Notes: generated by a model from the sequence alone, not told the origin. A DNA stretch of 64,000 nucleotides from Corynebacterium tapiri (GCF_006334925.1 NZ_VDHJ01000008.1:114664-178663), one strand, 5' to 3'. Numbered from the stretch's first letter, positions 48,088-57,179 are shown. Made by a program: numbers and translations.

Positions 48088-48567
48088 CTAACGCAGGGTG
48101 CGAAAAAACTCCCTGAGCTGGGCTGCTGCCTCACTCTCCAGAATGCCCCCACGCACCTGCGGAACATGGAGGGCCCCTGGCGCCCGGGGCACGTCGACCA
48201 ACGACCCGCAGGCCCCCGTGCGGGGTTCAAACGCGCCAAAGACTATCGAATCAATGCGGGCGCCCACTGCCGCGCCCGCGCACATTGCACAGGGCTCCAG
48301 GGTGACGACGAGCTCGCAACCAGTCAGGCGCCATCCGTCGCCAAGCGCCTCCACCGCGGAACGAATCGCCGCGATCTCAGCGTGCCCCAGGGGGTCTGTG
48401 TCTGCTTCTCGACGATTCACCCCCCAGCTCAATTCCCTGCCCTCCGCGGAGTAGATCACCGCCCCCACCGGAACATCGCCAGGTGGGGTCAGCGCGGCCA
48501 CCTCGAGCGCGCGCCGCATTCGGCGCTCGGCCTCGACGACGCCGCGCGGGCGTGGCAGGGCGCTCAC
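48088..48567 (-). CDS. tadA: tRNA-specific adenosine deaminase
   Basis: 159 aa. Zinc deaminase with HAE (His ligand and proton-shuttle Glu) and PCAMC cysteines; converts A34 to inosine in tRNA-Arg(ACG), which is encoded 2 kb away at 50660. ATGA overlap (4 bp) with the upstream partner gene. Confidence 0.92.
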   Translation of the reverse strand: MSALPRPRGVVEAERRMRRALEVAALTPPGDVPVGAVIYSAEGRELSWGVNRREADTDPLGHAEIAAIRSAVEALGDGWRLTGCELVVTLEPCAMCAGAAVGARIDSIVFGAFEPRTGACGSLVDVPRAPGALHVPQVRGGILESEAAAQLREFFRTLR

Positions 48568-49046
48568 GAGTAGTCGGTGGCGTCGCTGAGCTCCTCGGAA
48601 AAGCCCAGCTCGTCCGCGATGCGCATGATCGCCTGGTGGGGATACAGGTCCTGGTCGTCGGCAATCACTCCCAGGATTTCCTCGGAGAGCCCCAGGTCCT
48701 CCAGCACCTCGAAGTCACCTTCGGGCCAGCCGTCGATGTCGTCGAGAGTGTCGGGGTCGATGTCCGGGATCTCCATCCCGGCGTCCTCGGCCAGGTCGCG
48801 CGCGTAGTCGTCGTCGACTGCCATGGTGACGTCGGACAACAGCACAAGGTTGCGGCTCGGGGCGGGGCGCAAAATGACGAAGTATTCATCCTCTACGCAC
48901 AACAGCGCGAAGGCCGCGCCTGGGGAACGCAGCGCGCGTACGGCCTTGAGAGCTCGCGTCGGATCGGTGAAGTCGTCCGCGAATCGCCGCACCTGCCACT
49001 GGCCGTCATCGCTGGTCACCGTGACGGCGAAGCTCATTTCCCGCAT
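48564..49046 (-). CDS. TadA-associated acidic protein
   Basis: 160 aa, strongly acidic C-terminal half (DDYARDLAEDAGMEIPDIDP). This matches the actinobacterial 'tRNA adenosine deaminase-associated protein', always upstream of tadA and of unknown function. ATG 49046 is 8 nt after TACTCT (minus 49060-49055), suggesting leaderless start; ATG 49037 is an alternative. Overlaps tadA by 4 bp. Confidence 0.8.
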   Translation of the reverse strand: MREMSFAVTVTSDDGQWQVRRFADDFTDPTRALKAVRALRSPGAAFALLCVEDEYFVILRPAPSRNLVLLSDVTMAVDDDYARDLAEDAGMEIPDIDPDTLDDIDGWPEGDFEVLEDLGLSEEILGVIADDQDLYPHQAIMRIADELGFSEELSDATDYS

Positions 49047-49054
49047 AAAAAGTC

Positions 49055-49078
49055 AGAGTAGTCGGGGTGGGGCATAAT
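49055..49078. promoter_or_regulatory. Divergent -10 boxes for tyrA and the tadA operon
   Basis: Plus CATAAT (49073-49078) lies 7 nt before the tyrA GTG; minus TACTCT (49060-49055) lies 8 nt before ATG 49046. Both predict leaderless mRNAs from a 39-bp intergenic region. Confidence 0.5.
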
Positions 49079-49085
49079 TGTCACC

Positions 49086-50114
49086 GTGAGCTTCCAAAAC
49101 CTAACCCGCCCCATCTGCATCGTTGGCCTCGGCCTCATTGGTGGTTCGCTCATGCGCGACCTCGCCGCCGCGAACCAGCCCGTGTTCGGGTACAACCGCT
49201 CCACCTCCGGCACCCGCACCGCGGTCAAAGAGGGGTTCGACGTCTCCGATAACCTCGATGCCACCCTTGAGCGCGCCGAGCAGGAGAAAGCGATCCTGGT
49301 CCTCGCCGTGCCCATGCATGCGATAGGCGAAGTCCTCGACCGCGTGGTGGAGCTGGCGCCCAGCTGCGGCATCACGGACGTGGTGAGCGTGAAGTCCCCG
49401 GTGTATGAGGAAATTCGCGCCCGCGGGTTGGAATCGCGCTACGTGGGTGGCCACCCGATGGCCGGCACGGAAAGGTCGGGCTGGAAGGCCTCCCAGCCCG
49501 GATTGTTCACCCGGGCGGCGTGGGTGGTCACCTATGACTACGCCGCGGAGCTGGCCGAGCGCGGCGAGCACACGCCGAACGAATGGATCGACCTGTTTTC
49601 TAACGTTGTGCGGATGATCGTCCGCGTCCAGGCCGAGGCCGTCCCGGCGCGTGTGTCCAACCACGATGCCGCCGTGGCGCGCGTGAGCCACCTTCCCCAC
49701 ATCGTGGCCGAGGCCCTGTCGATTGTCGGCGACGACGGCGGTGTGCTCGCGCAATCGCTGGCGGCGGGCTCATTCAAGGACGCCACGCGAGTGGCCGCTA
49801 CCGAGCCCTCCCTGGTGCGAGCAATGTGTGAGTCCAACGCGCCAGCGCTGGTCGATGCGTTGGATCAGTTCATCGACAAGCTGGCCCAGGCGCGGGATTC
49901 GCTGGCCGCGGAACAACCGGACATTCGAGGGCTGGTGGAGGCTGGTCACCGCACACGCACCCGCCTGGAGGCACGCTCGGGCGCACGCCAGGATTCCGTG
50001 TCACCGGTGAAGATCTCCTCCCGCCCCGTGTTGCGCTTGCATCCGGGTGGACCTCGGTGGGTCCAGCAGCTAGCTCAGACCGAGGATCTGGGCGGGCGCA
50101 TCGAGATTTTCTAG
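49086..50114 (+). CDS. tyrA: Prephenate dehydrogenase
   Basis: 342 aa. Rossmann motif IVGLGLIGGSL; HPMAGTERSGW contains the substrate-binding His/Gly region and SNHDAAVARVSHLPH the second catalytic segment. Oxidative decarboxylation in tyrosine synthesis (prephenate or arogenate). GTG 49086, probably leaderless. The stop shares a CTAG (50111-50114) with the convergent membrane-protein gene. An aromatic aminotransferase is encoded 1.1 kb downstream. Confidence 0.9.
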   Translation: MSFQNLTRPICIVGLGLIGGSLMRDLAAANQPVFGYNRSTSGTRTAVKEGFDVSDNLDATLERAEQEKAILVLAVPMHAIGEVLDRVVELAPSCGITDVVSVKSPVYEEIRARGLESRYVGGHPMAGTERSGWKASQPGLFTRAAWVVTYDYAAELAERGEHTPNEWIDLFSNVVRMIVRVQAEAVPARVSNHDAAVARVSHLPHIVAEALSIVGDDGGVLAQSLAAGSFKDATRVAATEPSLVRAMCESNAPALVDALDQFIDKLAQARDSLAAEQPDIRGLVEAGHRTRTRLEARSGARQDSVSPVKISSRPVLRLHPGGPRWVQQLAQTEDLGGRIEIF

Positions 50115-50548
50115 GCCTCTGCGCTCTCCTCGGGGCTCGCGTTCGTGGCGTCGACCCGGCGCAGCAAACGCGAGATGAGGTAGCCCAGCGCCATATACAG
50201 CGCGCTGGCTACCACCGCCACGGACAACGGCCGGGCGAGGAAGTCGGTGATGATCACCGTTCCGATAAAGAGCAGGACCAGCTCAACACCGTTTCTTAGC
50301 TTGGCGGACGATGTGGGCAGGTATGGGGACGCAGCAATCCCTCCTGCCAGCTTCTCCACCAAAATCAACGCTCCAGGCAAAGTCAGCACCGTGCACACCA
50401 GGGAGAAAAAGCTTAAGTCCCAACGCCACTCCCCGGCAGGTATAAGAACCACGGCGCACACCACGATCAGGAAATACGGGATGGTCGTGAGAGCCATGAC
50501 AGCGAGGGCTCCGGCGATGTCGCCGGCCTTCAGCCGCTGGTTATCCAT
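50111..50548 (-). CDS. Small multipass membrane protein
   Basis: 145 aa from ATG 50548; about four helices (DIAGALAVMALTTIPYFLIV first) and an acidic C-terminus ASPEESAEA. I do not recognise a family. The start at 50548 is chosen over an in-frame 50566 codon. Convergent with tyrA. Confidence 0.65.
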   Translation of the reverse strand: MDNQRLKAGDIAGALAVMALTTIPYFLIVVCAVVLIPAGEWRWDLSFFSLVCTVLTLPGALILVEKLAGGIAASPYLPTSSAKLRNGVELVLLFIGTVIITDFLARPLSVAVVASALYMALGYLISRLLRRVDATNASPEESAEA

Positions 50549-50613
50549 GTGCCTGACCTTCCCCAAGAATTTTCAGCGTTAGCTTACCGCGCACCTACGA
50601 TCGACGTGGAACG

Positions 50614-50656
50614 GAAAAGGCCCCTAGGCGCAGTGTTTCACTGTTCCTAGGGGCCT
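50614..50656 (-). terminator. Terminator of tRNA-Arg
   Basis: AGGCCCCTAGG (50618-50628) pairs perfectly with CCTAGGGGCCT (50646-50656); an inner CAGTG/CACTG stem extends it, and a T-run follows on the minus strand. Confidence 0.88.
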
Positions 50657-50659
50657 AAA

Positions 50660-50735
50660 TGGTGCGCCCGGAGGGATTCGAACCCCCAACCTTCTGATCC
50701 GTAGTCAGATGCTCTATCCGTTGAGCTACGGGCGC
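50660..50735 (-). tRNA. tRNA-Arg (ACG)
   Basis: Acceptor GCGCCCG/CGGGCGC, anticodon loop CTACGGA giving ACG, the substrate of TadA; T-arm GGGGTTCGAATCCC, CCA encoded. Confidence 0.94.
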
Positions 50736-50984
50736 TGGTGCCGTTTTCCTTGGCAACGGAATGAAACTTTACACCCGCCCCCTTAAGTAAACAAAACGGC
50801 AGGTTAACTGGACTTTAAAGGACTTGGGAGGTCGGGTTAAGTGGCAAAATGTGCATCTTGTCTCGGCGCGTCGCCTGGGGGTTGTCGGTGGCGGGTTGGG
50901 CTCGAGTCCACCGTTGGTGGCAACTTTGTCGTACACCCGCGCCCAAAATTGCGGGCGCCCGTACTGCATTGTTGCCAGCCAAAT
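50736..50984. other. Intergenic region without a supportable gene
   Basis: Between tRNA-Arg and the terminator of tRNA-Ser(GCT). It must hold the tRNA-Arg promoter. Frames open on both strands (50769-50969 minus, 50824-51153 plus) lack family features or run through a tRNA, so none is called. Confidence 0.5.
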
Positions 50985-51024
50985 ACAACAAAGCCCGCAG
51001 ACTCAGCTTGTGAGTTCTGCGGGC
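50985..51024 (-). terminator. Terminator of tRNA-Ser(GCT)
   Basis: GCCCGCAGACTCA (50993-51005) pairs with TGAGTTCTGCGGGC (51011-51024) with one bulge and a 5-nt loop; T-rich on the minus strand after the stem. Confidence 0.82.
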
Positions 51025-51034
51025 AGTTGCGGTG

Positions 51035-51121
51035 CGGAGATGAGAGGATTCGAACCTCCGGACCTCGCGAGAGGTCAACTCCTTAGCAGGGAGCCCCATT
51101 CGGCCGCTCTGGCACATCTCC
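51035..51121 (-). tRNA. tRNA-Ser (GCT)
   Basis: Acceptor GGAGATG/CATCTCC, anticodon loop CTGCTAA giving GCT (reads AGC/AGU), long variable arm ACCTCTCGCGAGGT, T-arm GAGGTTCGAATCCTC. Confidence 0.93.
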
Positions 51122-51208
51122 AGCCGATGCTAAAGCATCGCCCAACATCGTAACGGTCGGCTACGGCCCCCGCCAAACCGCCCCGGCACAAGCACTACCA
51201 TTACCCCT

Positions 51209-52228
51209 ATGATCCGGCCCGACTTGTCCTCCCTGCCGTCCTACGTCCCGGGCACGCGCGTGCCCGGCGCGCTCAAGCTTTCCTCCAATGAGGTGGCCGC
51301 CGGCCCGCTACCCAGCGCGGTCGAGGCGATGACGCAGGCGGCCGTGCAGGCTAACCGCTACCCGGACATGGGCGCTACTGAGCTCAAGCACGCCCTGGCC
51401 GAGCACCTGGGCCTCCAGGTAGACAACATTGCTGTGGGAACGGGCTCGTCTGCCCTGTGCCAGCAGCTCGTCCAGATCACCTGTGTACCCGGGGACGAGG
51501 TGCTCTTTGCCTGGCGAAGCTTCGAGGCCTACCCGATCTTCACCCAGGTCGTGGGTGCGAAGGCAGTGCAGGTTCCGCTCCTGCCCGACGGCCACCATGA
51601 TCTGCCCGAGATGGCTCGACGCATCACGGAGCGCACCCGGTTGATCTTCCTCTGCTCCCCCAACAACCCGTCGGGGCAGGTGATTAGCCGCGAGGAGTTC
51701 GCGGACTTCATGGCGGCGGTGCCCGCGCATGTGGTGGTCGTGCTCGATGAGGCCTACTTCGAGTTCAACCGCGATCCATCCGCCATCACCGGCACCGAGG
51801 CAATCAGCGCCTATCCCAACGTCATCGCCCTGCGCACCTTCTCCAAGGCCTACGGTCTCGCCGGGGTGAGGGTCGGCTACGCCTTCGGCGCCCCGGAGCT
51901 TATCGACGCCCTGAACAAGGTGGCTATCCCCTTCGGCGTCAGTTCCGTTGCCCAGGCCGGGGCCCTGGCCAGCCTGGAAGCCCGCAACGAGCTGTTGGAG
52001 CGCACGGAGGAAACCGTGGCTGTGCGCGATAGAGTCGCCGACGCTCTTGGCGCACCCCACAGCCAGGGCAACTTTGTGTGGTTGGATTGCGACAATGCCG
52101 CAGACTTGGCGGCGCAGCTCCAGGAACATGGTGTGCTAGCGCGCGCCTTTCCGGAGGGATTGCGGGTAAGTGTGACCACCCGGACGGAAGCCGAACAATT
52201 CCTCCGCGCCTGGCAGCAGGTGGGTTAG
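51209..52228 (+). CDS. pat: Aromatic-amino-acid / histidinol-phosphate-type aminotransferase
   Basis: 339 aa, HisC-like fold-type I PLP enzyme. SSNEVAAGPLPSAV at the N-terminus, CSPNNPSGQV and LDEAYFEF for PLP binding, Schiff-base Lys in TFSKAYGLAGVRVGY. ATG 51209 is 7 nt after TACCAT (51196-51201). The length and N-terminus fit the corynebacterial aromatic aminotransferase (Pat) rather than the his-operon HisC, consistent with nearby tyrA. Confidence 0.82.
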   Translation: MIRPDLSSLPSYVPGTRVPGALKLSSNEVAAGPLPSAVEAMTQAAVQANRYPDMGATELKHALAEHLGLQVDNIAVGTGSSALCQQLVQITCVPGDEVLFAWRSFEAYPIFTQVVGAKAVQVPLLPDGHHDLPEMARRITERTRLIFLCSPNNPSGQVISREEFADFMAAVPAHVVVVLDEAYFEFNRDPSAITGTEAISAYPNVIALRTFSKAYGLAGVRVGYAFGAPELIDALNKVAIPFGVSSVAQAGALASLEARNELLERTEETVAVRDRVADALGAPHSQGNFVWLDCDNAADLAAQLQEHGVLARAFPEGLRVSVTTRTEAEQFLRAWQQVG

Positions 52229-52479
52229 CCGCCGGCGAAGGGCGGGAGGACGTCGATACGCGAGACCCCCGTCAAGTCATGTTCGCGCTCCACCCGCGTG
52301 CCGTCGGCGAGGAAGGTACAACGGTGAAAGATCTCCCCCAGGCTCAGCCCCGAATCGGTGGTGCCAGAGTGGGCAGCAGCCAGGGCAACGAGCAGCTCCT
52401 TGAGGGTGGCTGGGGGCGTGACCGTCTCGCTGGCGCATCCGGCGGCTGCGCGGGCAGCGGCAAAGTAATGGATCTCCAT
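52225..52479 (-). CDS. moaD: MoaD-like molybdopterin synthase small subunit
   Basis: 84 aa ubiquitin-like protein ending PFAGG, the double-glycine tail that is adenylated by MoeB and thiocarboxylated. N-terminus MEIHYFAAARAAAG is typical of MoaD. Its stop overlaps the pat stop (52225-52228), and it is divergent from moeA by 37 bp. Confidence 0.88.
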   Translation of the reverse strand: MEIHYFAAARAAAGCASETVTPPATLKELLVALAAAHSGTTDSGLSLGEIFHRCTFLADGTRVEREHDLTGVSRIDVLPPFAGG

Positions 52480-52516
52480 GTGATTGACCTTAAACGACGA
52501 GTCGAAAGGAACAGCG

Positions 52517-53689
52517 GTGCGCAGTATTGAGGAACATCGCCAAGTCATCCGCGCCGAGCTCTCGCCGCGGGAAACTGAGCGCGTTCGCCTGGAAGCGGCT
52601 CGCGGACGTGTGCTGGCCCGGGATATTTCCGCCGAGTGGGACTCACCGCGCTTCGCCAACTCGCAGATGGATGGGTACGCGGTTGCGCATCCTGCAGCGG
52701 GCGCGCGCGTGGTGGGCCCGACCATCGCTGCCGGGGCCGATCCTGCGCAGCTGTATCCGGACGGGGTGGGTGATCTCGCCGCTCCGATCATGACGGGGGC
52801 CGCGCTGCCGGTTGGTGCCCAGTGCATCATTCCGGTGGAAAAGGCGCAGCCTGCGCGCTTTTTGGGCGAAGGCGAGGAGGTTGTTCTCCCTGAGAGCTCG
52901 GTCGGCGCGTTCGTGCGTGCGCAGGGTAATGACATTGCGGCGGGTGAGCTACTGCTGCGCGCCGGTACCGCGCTGACCCCGGCGGGCGTCGCTGCCATAG
53001 CCTCGCAGTCCATTGCACAGGTGGAGGTGTACCAGCGCGCGCGCCTGTTGGTGGTCACCGGCGGCGCGGAGATCTCCTCGTCCGCTGAGCATCCCGCGCA
53101 GATCCCCGACGCCAACGGCCCCATGATCGCCGCCGCAGCCGAGCGCTACTGCATGGAGGTCGCGGGGCACGTGCGCACCAACGACAACCCAGATGTGTTG
53201 CGCGCCGACCTGCAGTCGGCCGTGGACGCGTTGTGCCCGGATGTCATCGTGACCTCGGGAGGCATCTCTGCCGGGGCCTTCGAGGTGGTGCGCCAGGTTC
53301 TCGACGGCCCGCACGCCTGGTTCGGGCACGTGGGCATGCAGCCCGGTGGCCCGCAGGGTATTGCCCGCTTTGCCGGATGCCCCGTCATCTGCTTGCCCGG
53401 CAATCCCGTATCCACCCTGGTCAGCTTCCGATTGTTCGTCGCTCCCCTGCTGGGTAGGACTCCCGCCGAGCGCTCGGCACACGTGGTCGCGGACCAGCGT
53501 GGCCTCGAGGGCAAGGACCAGCTGCTGCGCGGGCGCCTCGATTACGCCGGGGCGCAGGTGAGCGTGAGCGTGGTCGGTGGCGCTGGTTCGCACCTGATCA
53601 CCCAGGCCGTGGACGCCGATTGTTTGCTGCGCGTTCCCCGCCAGGCCGAGCTCAAGGCCGGCGATCTTGTAACCGTCTATCCCCTCTAG
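52517..53689 (+). CDS. moeA: Molybdopterin molybdotransferase MoeA
   Basis: 390 aa from GTG 52517 with AAAGGAA upstream. Domain order: linker/barrel with NSQMDGYAV, then the MogA-like domain with TSGGISAG and LPGNPVSTLVSF, then a C-terminal beta domain. It inserts molybdate into adenylylated molybdopterin. The same strand continues with mog, moaE and moeB. Confidence 0.92.
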   Translation: MRSIEEHRQVIRAELSPRETERVRLEAARGRVLARDISAEWDSPRFANSQMDGYAVAHPAAGARVVGPTIAAGADPAQLYPDGVGDLAAPIMTGAALPVGAQCIIPVEKAQPARFLGEGEEVVLPESSVGAFVRAQGNDIAAGELLLRAGTALTPAGVAAIASQSIAQVEVYQRARLLVVTGGAEISSSAEHPAQIPDANGPMIAAAAERYCMEVAGHVRTNDNPDVLRADLQSAVDALCPDVIVTSGGISAGAFEVVRQVLDGPHAWFGHVGMQPGGPQGIARFAGCPVICLPGNPVSTLVSFRLFVAPLLGRTPAERSAHVVADQRGLEGKDQLLRGRLDYAGAQVSVSVVGGAGSHLITQAVDADCLLRVPRQAELKAGDLVTVYPL

Positions 53690-53700
53690 GAGTGCACACC

Positions 53701-54183
53701 TTGTCTTCTCCCCGTGCCCAGGTCGTGGTCGCCTCCACGCGTGCCGCTGCCGGTACCTACGCTGACCGCTCCGGTCCCATCGCCGTGGACTTTCTGCGTT
53801 CACAGGGCTTTGACACCCCGGATGCGCTGGTGGTCGCCGATGCGGACATCACCACCACCGTGGCTGACATTCTGCAAGACCCCCACCCGCCCCGGGTCCT
53901 GCTGACGTCTGGAGGCACCGGCATTACCCCGGATGACCAGACCGTCGAGGCGGTGCAGCCCCACCTGGAGCGAGAGCTTCCCGGGATCGTCCATGCTTTC
54001 TGGGAGCTGGGCCGGCAGAAGGTGCCCACGGCCATCGTCTCGCGCGCGGTCGCCGGGGTCACCAAACGCACCTTTGTAATGACCCTGCCCGGATCCACTG
54101 GAGGGGTCAAGGATGGCTGTAGCGTGTTGCAGGACGTCTTGACGCACATCGTCGATCAGTTGGAGGGCATCCATGAGCACTAA
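53701..54183 (+). CDS. mog: MogA/MoaB family molybdopterin adenylyltransferase
   Basis: 160 aa from TTG 53701, with AGGAG (53688-53692) 8 nt upstream overlapping the moeA stop. LTSGGTGITPDDQTVEAV is the MPT-binding signature and TLPGSTGGVKDG the second. It activates molybdopterin by adenylylation for MoeA. The 3' end overlaps moaE by 11 bp. Confidence 0.9.
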   Translation: MSSPRAQVVVASTRAAAGTYADRSGPIAVDFLRSQGFDTPDALVVADADITTTVADILQDPHPPRVLLTSGGTGITPDDQTVEAVQPHLERELPGIVHAFWELGRQKVPTAIVSRAVAGVTKRTFVMTLPGSTGGVKDGCSVLQDVLTHIVDQLEGIHEH

Positions 54184-54637
54184 GGACCCGGCCTACGTGG
54201 CCGAGCAAACCGGGCAGGTCCTGGCTGCGATCATCACCGATCAGCCACTGGAGCCGCTGGTAGCCGAGGCCAAAGCGGACGTGGTCACCGCTGCGATGGG
54301 GGCCTGCGTGGTCTTCGACGGCATCGTGCGCGACCACGACTCCGGCCAGCGAGTGAAGTCTTTGACCTACACCAGCCACCCCACCGCCCAGGCGGAGATC
54401 GAGCGAGTCGCAGCCGAGGTGTCGGCAGCTCATCCCCGCACCCGCCTGTACACGGCGCATCGCGTGGGCGCGCTGAGCATCGGGGACAGCGCTTTTGTGG
54501 TCATCGCGGCCGCCGCCCACCGCGGTGATGCCTTCGCCGCCTGCTCCGAGATGGCCGATCGGGTCAAGGCCGAGGTCCCTATCTGGAAGGAGCAAACGCT
54601 TCTCGACGGCACCGCCACCTGGGTAGGTCTGGAATGA
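54173..54637 (+). CDS. moaE: Molybdopterin synthase catalytic subunit
   Basis: 154 aa. FDGIVRDHDSGQRVKSLTY and HRVGALSIGDSAFVV are the MoaE hallmarks; the catalytic Lys is in PIWKEQTLLDG. With MoaD it adds two sulfurs to cyclic pyranopterin monophosphate. ATGA overlap with moeB. Confidence 0.93.
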   Translation: MSTKDPAYVAEQTGQVLAAIITDQPLEPLVAEAKADVVTAAMGACVVFDGIVRDHDSGQRVKSLTYTSHPTAQAEIERVAAEVSAAHPRTRLYTAHRVGALSIGDSAFVVIAAAAHRGDAFAACSEMADRVKAEVPIWKEQTLLDGTATWVGLE

Positions 54638-55653
54638 GCGAGCGCTATCGCCGCCAGGTCACGTTGAACGGGTTCGGGCAGGCCGGCCAGGACGCGCTTG
54701 CCCACGCCCACGTTGCCGTCATTGGGGCCGGCGGCCTGGGCTCCCCGGCTTTGCTCTACCTGGCAGCGGCCGGCGTCGGCCGCATCACGCTCATCGACGA
54801 CGACACCGTCTCCCTATCCAACCTGCACCGCCAGGTCATCCACACCACCGACCGCGTGGGTGAACCCAAGGTGAATTCCGCTCGTACCACAATGGCTGCG
54901 CTCAACCCCGAGGTCGAGGTGAATGCCGTCGAGGCGCGTTTGACCTGGCCCGGGGCCATCGACGTGCTGCGCGGGGCGGACGTCGTGCTCGATGGCAGCG
55001 ACAACTTTGACACCCGCCACGTGGTCTCCTATGCCTGCGCTCAGTTAGGGATCCCCCACGTCTACGGTTCCATCCTGGGATTCGAGGCCCAGCTCAGCGT
55101 CTTTCATGCCGGTCACGGGCCGGTCTACGAGGACCTCTTCCCCGCCCCACCCGCTCCCGGGGCGGTGCCCTCCTGCGCCCAAGCCGGGGTGCTCGGCCCG
55201 GTGGTGGGGGTGGTCGGCTCGGCCATGGCCATGGAGGCCATCAAGCTGATCACCGGAATTGGAACTCCACTGCGCGGCACGCTCGGCTACTACGACTCGC
55301 TGACCGGCCGCTGGGAGTACATTCCGCTGGGTTCCAACGACATGGACTTGTCCGGCACTCCCCCGCGCCAGGAACTTCCCCAGGTGCGCGAGGTGGACGC
55401 AGTTCCCGAGGCTGCTGTGCTTATCGACGTTCGCGAGCCCGCCGAGACAACCCTTGGCATCATCCCCGGCGCACAGGAAGTCCCGCTGGCCACGGTGTTT
55501 AATGGCTGGACCCCGGCGCGCGATTCTGGCCTGGTGGTTACCTACTGCGCCACCGGTGTGCGCTCAGCCCAGGCAGCAGAAGCACTGCAGGCCCGCGGCT
55601 TTGAGGCCGCGAGCCTGCGTGGGGGTTACGAGCGCTGGAAGTCACTCGGTTAA
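54634..55653 (+). CDS. moeB: MoeB/MoeZ-like adenylyltransferase with rhodanese domain
   Basis: 339 aa. ThiF-type domain with GAGGLGSPALLYLAAAGVG and DGSDNFDTR binds ATP and activates MoaD; the zinc CxxC pairs of E. coli MoeB are missing (VYEDLF instead of CYRC), as in mycobacterial MoeZ. The C-terminal rhodanese (from ~235) has its Cys in TYCATGVRS and supplies the sulfur. moaA and moaC are not in the window. Confidence 0.88.
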   Translation: MSERYRRQVTLNGFGQAGQDALAHAHVAVIGAGGLGSPALLYLAAAGVGRITLIDDDTVSLSNLHRQVIHTTDRVGEPKVNSARTTMAALNPEVEVNAVEARLTWPGAIDVLRGADVVLDGSDNFDTRHVVSYACAQLGIPHVYGSILGFEAQLSVFHAGHGPVYEDLFPAPPAPGAVPSCAQAGVLGPVVGVVGSAMAMEAIKLITGIGTPLRGTLGYYDSLTGRWEYIPLGSNDMDLSGTPPRQELPQVREVDAVPEAAVLIDVREPAETTLGIIPGAQEVPLATVFNGWTPARDSGLVVTYCATGVRSAQAAEALQARGFEAASLRGGYERWKSLG

Positions 55654-55658
55654 CTGCG

Positions 55659-55743
55659 CGGAGACGGCGGGATTTGAACCCGCGGAGGGTTTAACCTCGC
55701 TGGTTTTCAAGACCAGTGCATTCGGCCGCTCTGCCACGTCTCC
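55659..55743 (-). tRNA. tRNA-Ser (TGA)
   Basis: Acceptor GGAGACG/CGTCTCC, anticodon loop CTTGAAA giving TGA, long variable arm, T-arm GGGTTCAAATCCC. Fourth serine isoacceptor in the window. Confidence 0.94.
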
Positions 55744-55820
55744 CCGCTCACATTTGTGAGCGCCCGGTCAGTCTAGCCGATAGGACTAGACAATCGGCCA
55801 ACCGGGAGTAGTCTTGCCGC

Positions 55821-57179
55821 GTGCACAGCACTCGACACGATCCCACGGATCGGCATGCTCTCGCCCCGGCCCGGCTCGCCGCCGCAGGCCTTACTGGGCT
55901 CGTCGCCTTAGGCACTGTGGCCCTGGCGTCCCCGTGGGCCTCGACGGATCATCACCCCACGGCGCTTATCGACGCCCTGTTCACCGCAGTATCCGCAGCC
56001 TCACTTACTGGCTTGGTCACAGTGGATACGAGCAGCCACTTCAATTTATTTGGGCAGATAGTCATTCTGGCGCTCATCCAGATCAGTGGCCTGGGAGTGA
56101 TGTCGCTGGCATCGCTGTTGGGCATGGTGCTCCGGCATCGTTTGAGCTTGCGCCATCGTCGAGTAGCGGAAGCCGAGGGACGAGGCATCTCCAGCAGGTC
56201 TATCAAGGGCACCCTCCAGGCCACGGTGATGCTCACCCTCGTGGTCGAGTCCGTCATCGCGGCGGTGCTGGCGCTGCGTTTTGCGCTGGCCTATGGCCAC
56301 TCCTGGGGGCAGGCCATCTGGCTCGGTGTGTTTCATTCCATCTCGGCGTTTAACAACGCTGGGTTCAGCCTGCAGTCCGACAGCCTCATAGGTTTTGTTG
56401 GAGACTGGTTCATCATCGGGCCGATCAGCTTGGCCATCATCGTGGGCGGCTTGGGGTATCCGGTTCTGGCCGAGGTACAGCGGCGCTGCCGGGGAACAGC
56501 AGCGCGCCCGTGGTCGGTGACCAGCAGAATCACGTTGCTCTCCACTGCCGCGCTCATCATAGGTGGGGCGCTGGTTTTTGCGCTGACGGAACACCGCCAT
56601 ACCTTCTCTGGCCTGGGACCATCGTCGTTTGCTGCGGCCAGCACCTTCGCCTCGGTCACCGCGCGTACGGCCGGGTTCAACTCCATCGACTATGGGCAGG
56701 CCTCCCCCATCACCTTGATGATGACCGACGCCCTTATGTTCATTGGCGGTGGCTCTGCCGGCACGGCCGGTGGCGTCAAGGTCACCACGGTGGCGGTACT
56801 CGCCGCCGCCGTGCTGGCCGAGTATCGCGGCCGCGAGCACACCACGGTGGGCAGGCGGATGATCCCCAGTTCCACCGTCCGCCAGGCCATGGCGGTCATG
56901 GCCGCGGGCATCTTCACCGTGGTCATAGCCACGGCACTCATCCGCGCGCTGGAACCTCACTTCGACGGAGACGCGATCGTCTTCGAGGTGGTCTCGGCCT
57001 TCGGCACGGTCGGGCTTTCGACCGGCATCACCGGCAAGATTGGCGCTGCGTCTCAGCTCATTCTGGCGGCAGTCATGTTCCTCGGGCGCTTGGGACCATT
57101 CACGTTGGTCGCGTCCTTGGCCTTAAGGCACGTCGACAAGCGATTCAGTTACCCAGAAGAAAGGCCCTACATTGGATAA
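55821..57179 (+). CDS. Potassium uptake channel subunit, TrkH/KtrB family
   Basis: 452 aa with four M1-P-M2 repeats; selectivity-filter-like turns are visible at SLTGLVT, NNAGFSL, RTAGFNS and VGLSTG. Forms the K+-translocating membrane dimer. GTG 55821 follows TAGTCT (55809-55814) by 6 nt, so leaderless. Overlaps the TrkA-type regulator gene by 8 bp. Confidence 0.9.
   Translation: MHSTRHDPTDRHALAPARLAAAGLTGLVALGTVALASPWASTDHHPTALIDALFTAVSAASLTGLVTVDTSSHFNLFGQIVILALIQISGLGVMSLASLLGMVLRHRLSLRHRRVAEAEGRGISSRSIKGTLQATVMLTLVVESVIAAVLALRFALAYGHSWGQAIWLGVFHSISAFNNAGFSLQSDSLIGFVGDWFIIGPISLAIIVGGLGYPVLAEVQRRCRGTAARPWSVTSRITLLSTAALIIGGALVFALTEHRHTFSGLGPSSFAAASTFASVTARTAGFNSIDYGQASPITLMMTDALMFIGGGSAGTAGGVKVTTVAVLAAAVLAEYRGREHTTVGRRMIPSSTVRQAMAVMAAGIFTVVIATALIRALEPHFDGDAIVFEVVSAFGTVGLSTGITGKIGAASQLILAAVMFLGRLGPFTLVASLALRHVDKRFSYPEERPYIG

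Noticed and set aside
50769..50969. A 66-codon minus-strand frame between two tRNAs
   Set aside because: No ribosome site, no family features, unusual composition; treated as intergenic.
54634..55653. Missing zinc cysteines in MoeB as an anomaly
   Set aside because: Actinobacterial MoeZ-type proteins commonly lack them, so this is lineage-typical.
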